From Chloroflexi bacterium GWB2_49_20 (GTDB lineage Bacteria; Chloroflexota; Anaerolineae; Anaerolineales; Villigracilaceae), in assembly GCA_001796335.1 (NCBI GenBank), contig MGMF01000005.1, forward strand, positions 124,001 to 188,000: DNA of 64,000 nucleotides. The letters run 5' to 3'. Numbering within the stretch: the stretch's first letter is position 1; each line of letters starts with the position of its first letter. Shown here piece after piece: positions 61,676 through 64,000 of the stretch. The notes below the pieces were generated by a model. That model made no database searches. It saw only the letters and a list, made by a program, of their open reading frames with translations, and was not told where the DNA came from. The translations under genes were made by a program, and so were the position numbers.

Positions 61676-61852
61676 TCACAGCCATGCAAACTTGCCCTCT
61701 TGGGAGAGGCCGAGCCAGAGTTGCAGCATAGGCTGCTCAGCGCCTGCATACTTGCGGTACCTTTTCCAGGTAGAGTATAATGAAATTAGTAGGCTAAACC
61801 GCTTACGGTTGGAAGACTCATTTTTGCCAGATGCGTTACGAAACTTGTCCAT
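61676..61852 (-). CDS. Candidate small basic protein (58 aa)
   Basis: An ATG at 61852 with GGAAAG shortly upstream opens a frame rich in Lys/Arg: RKRFSLLISLYSTWKRYRKY, then EQPMLQLWLGLSQEGKFAWL to the stop at 61676. It resembles no family I know. It is the only plausible coding stretch in the 580-bp gap between 61429 and 62008, and may be chance. Confidence 0.3.
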   Translation of the reverse strand: MDKFRNASGKNESSNRKRFSLLISLYSTWKRYRKYAGAEQPMLQLWLGLSQEGKFAWL

Positions 61853-62008
61853 CGTAACTTTCCATAGAACTTCTTAATTCCCCTCGCATACGCGCGATGA
61901 CTTCCATATCCAGCCACATCATCAATACCAGCCACAGCCTGGTTGATTGAGGTTTCCAATACTTAATCCTGCTACATTGGCAGTCTGAAAGAATGGAAGG
62001 GATGACCC

Positions 62009-62968
62009 ATGTTAGATCCTATTCTCGTCCCATTGGACGGTTCTCAACTGGCCGAGTGCGTTCTACCCCATGTTGTTACTATTGCCCGTTCTTTTGACGC
62101 AGAGATCACACTGCTTCGCATGCTGGAAAAGAGCCAGGCGAGTTCAACCGCGCAATTGTTTGATTTACTTAACTGGCAAATCAATAAAACAAAGGCAAGC
62201 CTCTATCTGGAAAAAACAAAGGCACATTTTCAAGCAGCGGGGCTTCGGGCGCGAACGGCAATATTGGAAGGGTTGGTAGCTGAAGGGATATCGGAATACG
62301 CCCAAAATCAGGGAATGAAATTGATCATTTTGAGCAGTCACGGGCATGGCGGATTGACTCAATGGGGACTCAGCAGTATTACGCAAAAAATCATCTTGAG
62401 TGCATCAACCTCAGTACTTATCGTTCGGGCACACCAATATAAGGTCTACTCAGGTGAATTATCAGCAAACCCAATGTACCAGCGCATCCTGGTGCCGTTG
62501 GATGGATCCCAACGGGCAGAAAATGTATTCCCAATCATTACACAATTAGCGCAATTTCATAAGTCCCAGATTCATCTTGTACGTGTCGTACAAACACCAG
62601 AAATGGCGCGCCAAATGCCCATGGCGCGCGAAGATATAAATCTATCTAACCTAGTCGTAGCGCGTAATCGGGAAGAAGCCGAACATTATCTCGAACAAGT
62701 GAAATCCCGCTCTTACCTGGAGGGCATTGCCATTCAAACCCATCTCATTACCAGTGACAATGCAGCTACCGCACTACATCAGCTCGGGGAGCAAGAACAT
62801 ATCGATATGGTCACGATGAGCGCGCATGGTTATTCAGGAAGTCACCAATGGCCGTATGGCAGCATGGTAAATAATTTCATAATGTACAGCAAAGTACCGC
62901 TTTTGATTGTGCAAGACTTACCCTCTTCCAAACAAAAACCAAATCCCCTTGAATTGCTGCCAGGTTAA
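62009..62968 (+). CDS. Tandem universal stress protein (two UspA domains)
   Basis: 319 residues made of two Usp domains (about 1-145 and 155-305), each starting with a nucleotide-binding strand: ILVPLDGSQLAECVLP and ILVPLDGSQRAENVFP. The ATP-type glycine motif follows in each (SSHGHGGLTQWGLSS, SAHGYSGSHQWPYGS with SVLIV / PLLIV). Such tandem proteins bind ATP or other nucleotides in stress responses. GGAAGGG precedes the ATG; the next gene starts 18 bp downstream. Confidence 0.92.
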   Translation: MLDPILVPLDGSQLAECVLPHVVTIARSFDAEITLLRMLEKSQASSTAQLFDLLNWQINKTKASLYLEKTKAHFQAAGLRARTAILEGLVAEGISEYAQNQGMKLIILSSHGHGGLTQWGLSSITQKIILSASTSVLIVRAHQYKVYSGELSANPMYQRILVPLDGSQRAENVFPIITQLAQFHKSQIHLVRVVQTPEMARQMPMAREDINLSNLVVARNREEAEHYLEQVKSRSYLEGIAIQTHLITSDNAATALHQLGEQEHIDMVTMSAHGYSGSHQWPYGSMVNNFIMYSKVPLLIVQDLPSSKQKPNPLELLPG

Positions 62969-62986
62969 TGCACAGAGCGCAAGCAT

Positions 62987-64000
62987 ATGCAAACCACCCC
63001 TCAGAGCATACTTCCTACCCCGGACAATCCAGACGCAGATAAACGACTGAGAGAGTTTGCTCACCGCCTGGCGAAAACACACACAGTAGAAATATCCCGC
63101 CCCCCCAAAATAAACCTGTTGGAATACCTGCAAAACTGGGAACAGTTCTTGCGCAAAACCAATGCGTTTTTCAAGGTTGTACCTTCCAATGAATTGCAGG
63201 TGTCCCGGGCAGGCGAATGGATGTTGGATAATTTTTACCTCGTCAAACGAACCTTCCACCAAATCGAAGAGGACCTGCCAGTCAATTTTTTCAACCAGCT
63301 GCCAAAACTGGATGGGACGTCATTAATTGGGCATCCGCGCATTTTTGCACTGGCATGGGAATGGGTTGGATACAGCCAGAGCCAGATTGACCTAAATCAA
63401 GCCGCGGCTTTTGTGCAGGACTATCAGCAGGTTATGCCCCTGACGATAGGGGAACTGTGGGCGTTACCGATAATGTTTCGAATCGGGGTTTTGGAACGAC
63501 TCGTCTGTGCTGCTGCAGAAATAACCGGATTGGACGCGCCAAAAAGCCTGAGCGAAATTCCTTTCCAGTTCGCTTCCCCGGAGCTGGCAAACGACACCAT
63601 TGTGGCGAACTGTTTCCTCAGCCTGCGCTTGCTCTCCGCCACAGATTGGAATATCTTCTTTGAGAAAACCAGTCGGGTGGAACAGATTTTACGCGAAGAC
63701 CCGGCAGGGATTTATGCGGAAATGGATTTTAATACTCGAAATAGTTATCGCAGTGTTGTCGAGGAATTGGCGCGCCACTCAAACTCCAACGAAGAACGTG
63801 TTGCGCGCCTTGCAGTTGAATTCGCTCAGAGCGAGGCAGTCAGATCCCCAGGGCGGAAAGCACACGTCGGTTATTATCTGCGGGATGCGGGACGTTCGAC
63901 GCTTGAAAACAGCATCCTTTTTCATCCAGGATTAAATGCGCGCCTGCGGAGTGGGCTGCTGGCATCCCCCACCACCACTTATTTGGGGAGTATCGCCATT
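62987..64000 (+). CDS. N-terminal part of an NdvB-like cyclic beta-glucan synthase (runs off the window)
   Basis: The frame is open from the ATG at 62987 to the end of the window (338 residues) with no stop. The opening resembles NdvB/GH94-GT84 proteins: SRAGEWMLDNFYLVKRTFHQ, LIGHPRIFALAWEWVGYSQS, and the hallmark MPLTIGELWALPIMFRI, then SNEERVARLAVEFAQSEAV. Full-length relatives exceed 2,500 residues and combine glucosyltransferase and phosphorylase domains in the inner membrane. The start is preceded by only a weak ribosome site. Confidence 0.85.
   Translation, partial: MQTTPQSILPTPDNPDADKRLREFAHRLAKTHTVEISRPPKINLLEYLQNWEQFLRKTNAFFKVVPSNELQVSRAGEWMLDNFYLVKRTFHQIEEDLPVNFFNQLPKLDGTSLIGHPRIFALAWEWVGYSQSQIDLNQAAAFVQDYQQVMPLTIGELWALPIMFRIGVLERLVCAAAEITGLDAPKSLSEIPFQFASPELANDTIVANCFLSLRLLSATDWNIFFEKTSRVEQILREDPAGIYAEMDFNTRNSYRSVVEELARHSNSNEERVARLAVEFAQSEAVRSPGRKAHVGYYLRDAGRSTLENSILFHPGLNARLRSGLLASPTTTYLGSIAI

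Noticed and set aside
1-64000. CRISPR array
   Set aside because: No regularly spaced identical repeats were seen anywhere; the repeats found are isolated palindromes or two-copy direct repeats.

Overview
This window looks like a chromosome segment of a free-living anaerobic or facultative bacterium, most plausibly Chloroflexota/Anaerolineae. That placement is an inference from gene content (MttB-type methyltransferases with a corrinoid protein, DGC-domain proteins, CarD, a DUF255 thioredoxin-domain protein, an NdvB-like glucan synthase, 7TM signalling proteins), not from a marker gene. Two genomic textures meet near 30.1 kb. From 1 to 30.1 kb the DNA is mostly AT-rich and nearly all on the + strand, with catabolic and transport operons. 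From 30.1 to 64 kb it is mostly GC-rich, with genes on both strands and many short palindromic repeats and gene remnants.

1-13.7 kb: a sugar-acid or glycoside-type catabolic operon. It has a truncated FGGY kinase, an RraA-like aldolase, a complete Opp/Dpp-type ABC importer with an extra amino-acid-type binding protein, a zinc alcohol/polyol dehydrogenase, an M20 amidohydrolase, a D-2-hydroxyacid dehydrogenase and KDPG aldolase. Directly upstream of the intact dehydrogenase is a decayed N-terminal copy of the same gene.

14.3-30.1 kb: a 15.8-kb cassette lies between two identical 50-bp repeats that carry the T-arm and 3' acceptor strand of a tRNA, each followed by its own terminator. It encodes a GntR/FCD regulator, a corrinoid protein, a second five-gene Opp-type importer, a two-Cys proline racemase-family enzyme, two tandem non-pyrrolysine MttB-superfamily methyltransferases, a LysA-like PLP decarboxylase, a methyl-THF:corrinoid-type methyltransferase and an EamA permease. 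The simplest reading is import of a quaternary amine (betaine of proline or another amino acid), demethylation through the corrinoid protein to tetrahydrofolate, and further processing of the demethylated amino acid. No integrase and no corrinoid-activating (RamA-like) protein is present, so both must be supplied elsewhere.

30.3-45.4 kb: core-like genes. These are rpiA-rpe, a cupin, a large 7TM-PAS-GAF-SpoIIE-HATPase signalling protein, a LuxR-type protein, the DUF255 protein, an ABC-2 exporter and a SulP transporter.

45.6-51.3 kb (minus strand): an ArsR-controlled, tightly overlapping operon. It joins arsenite efflux (Acr3), arsenate reductase and a TM0996-like thioredoxin to an OsmC protein, two DGC-domain proteins and a GcvH-like lipoyl carrier. 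A frameshifted second thioredoxin and an Fe-S protein lie at its end.

51.4-64 kb: iron genes (frameshifted feoA, FTR1 permease, divergent DtxR regulator with a palindromic operator), CarD, an AT-rich orphan HEPN-like gene, a His-tailed EamA transporter, a two-component system, a TPR membrane protein, a double-UspA protein and the start of an NdvB-like glucan synthase running off the end. Three copies (plus one half copy) of a 51-92 bp MITE-like element with variable internal hairpins are scattered here; two have exact 8-bp target duplications.
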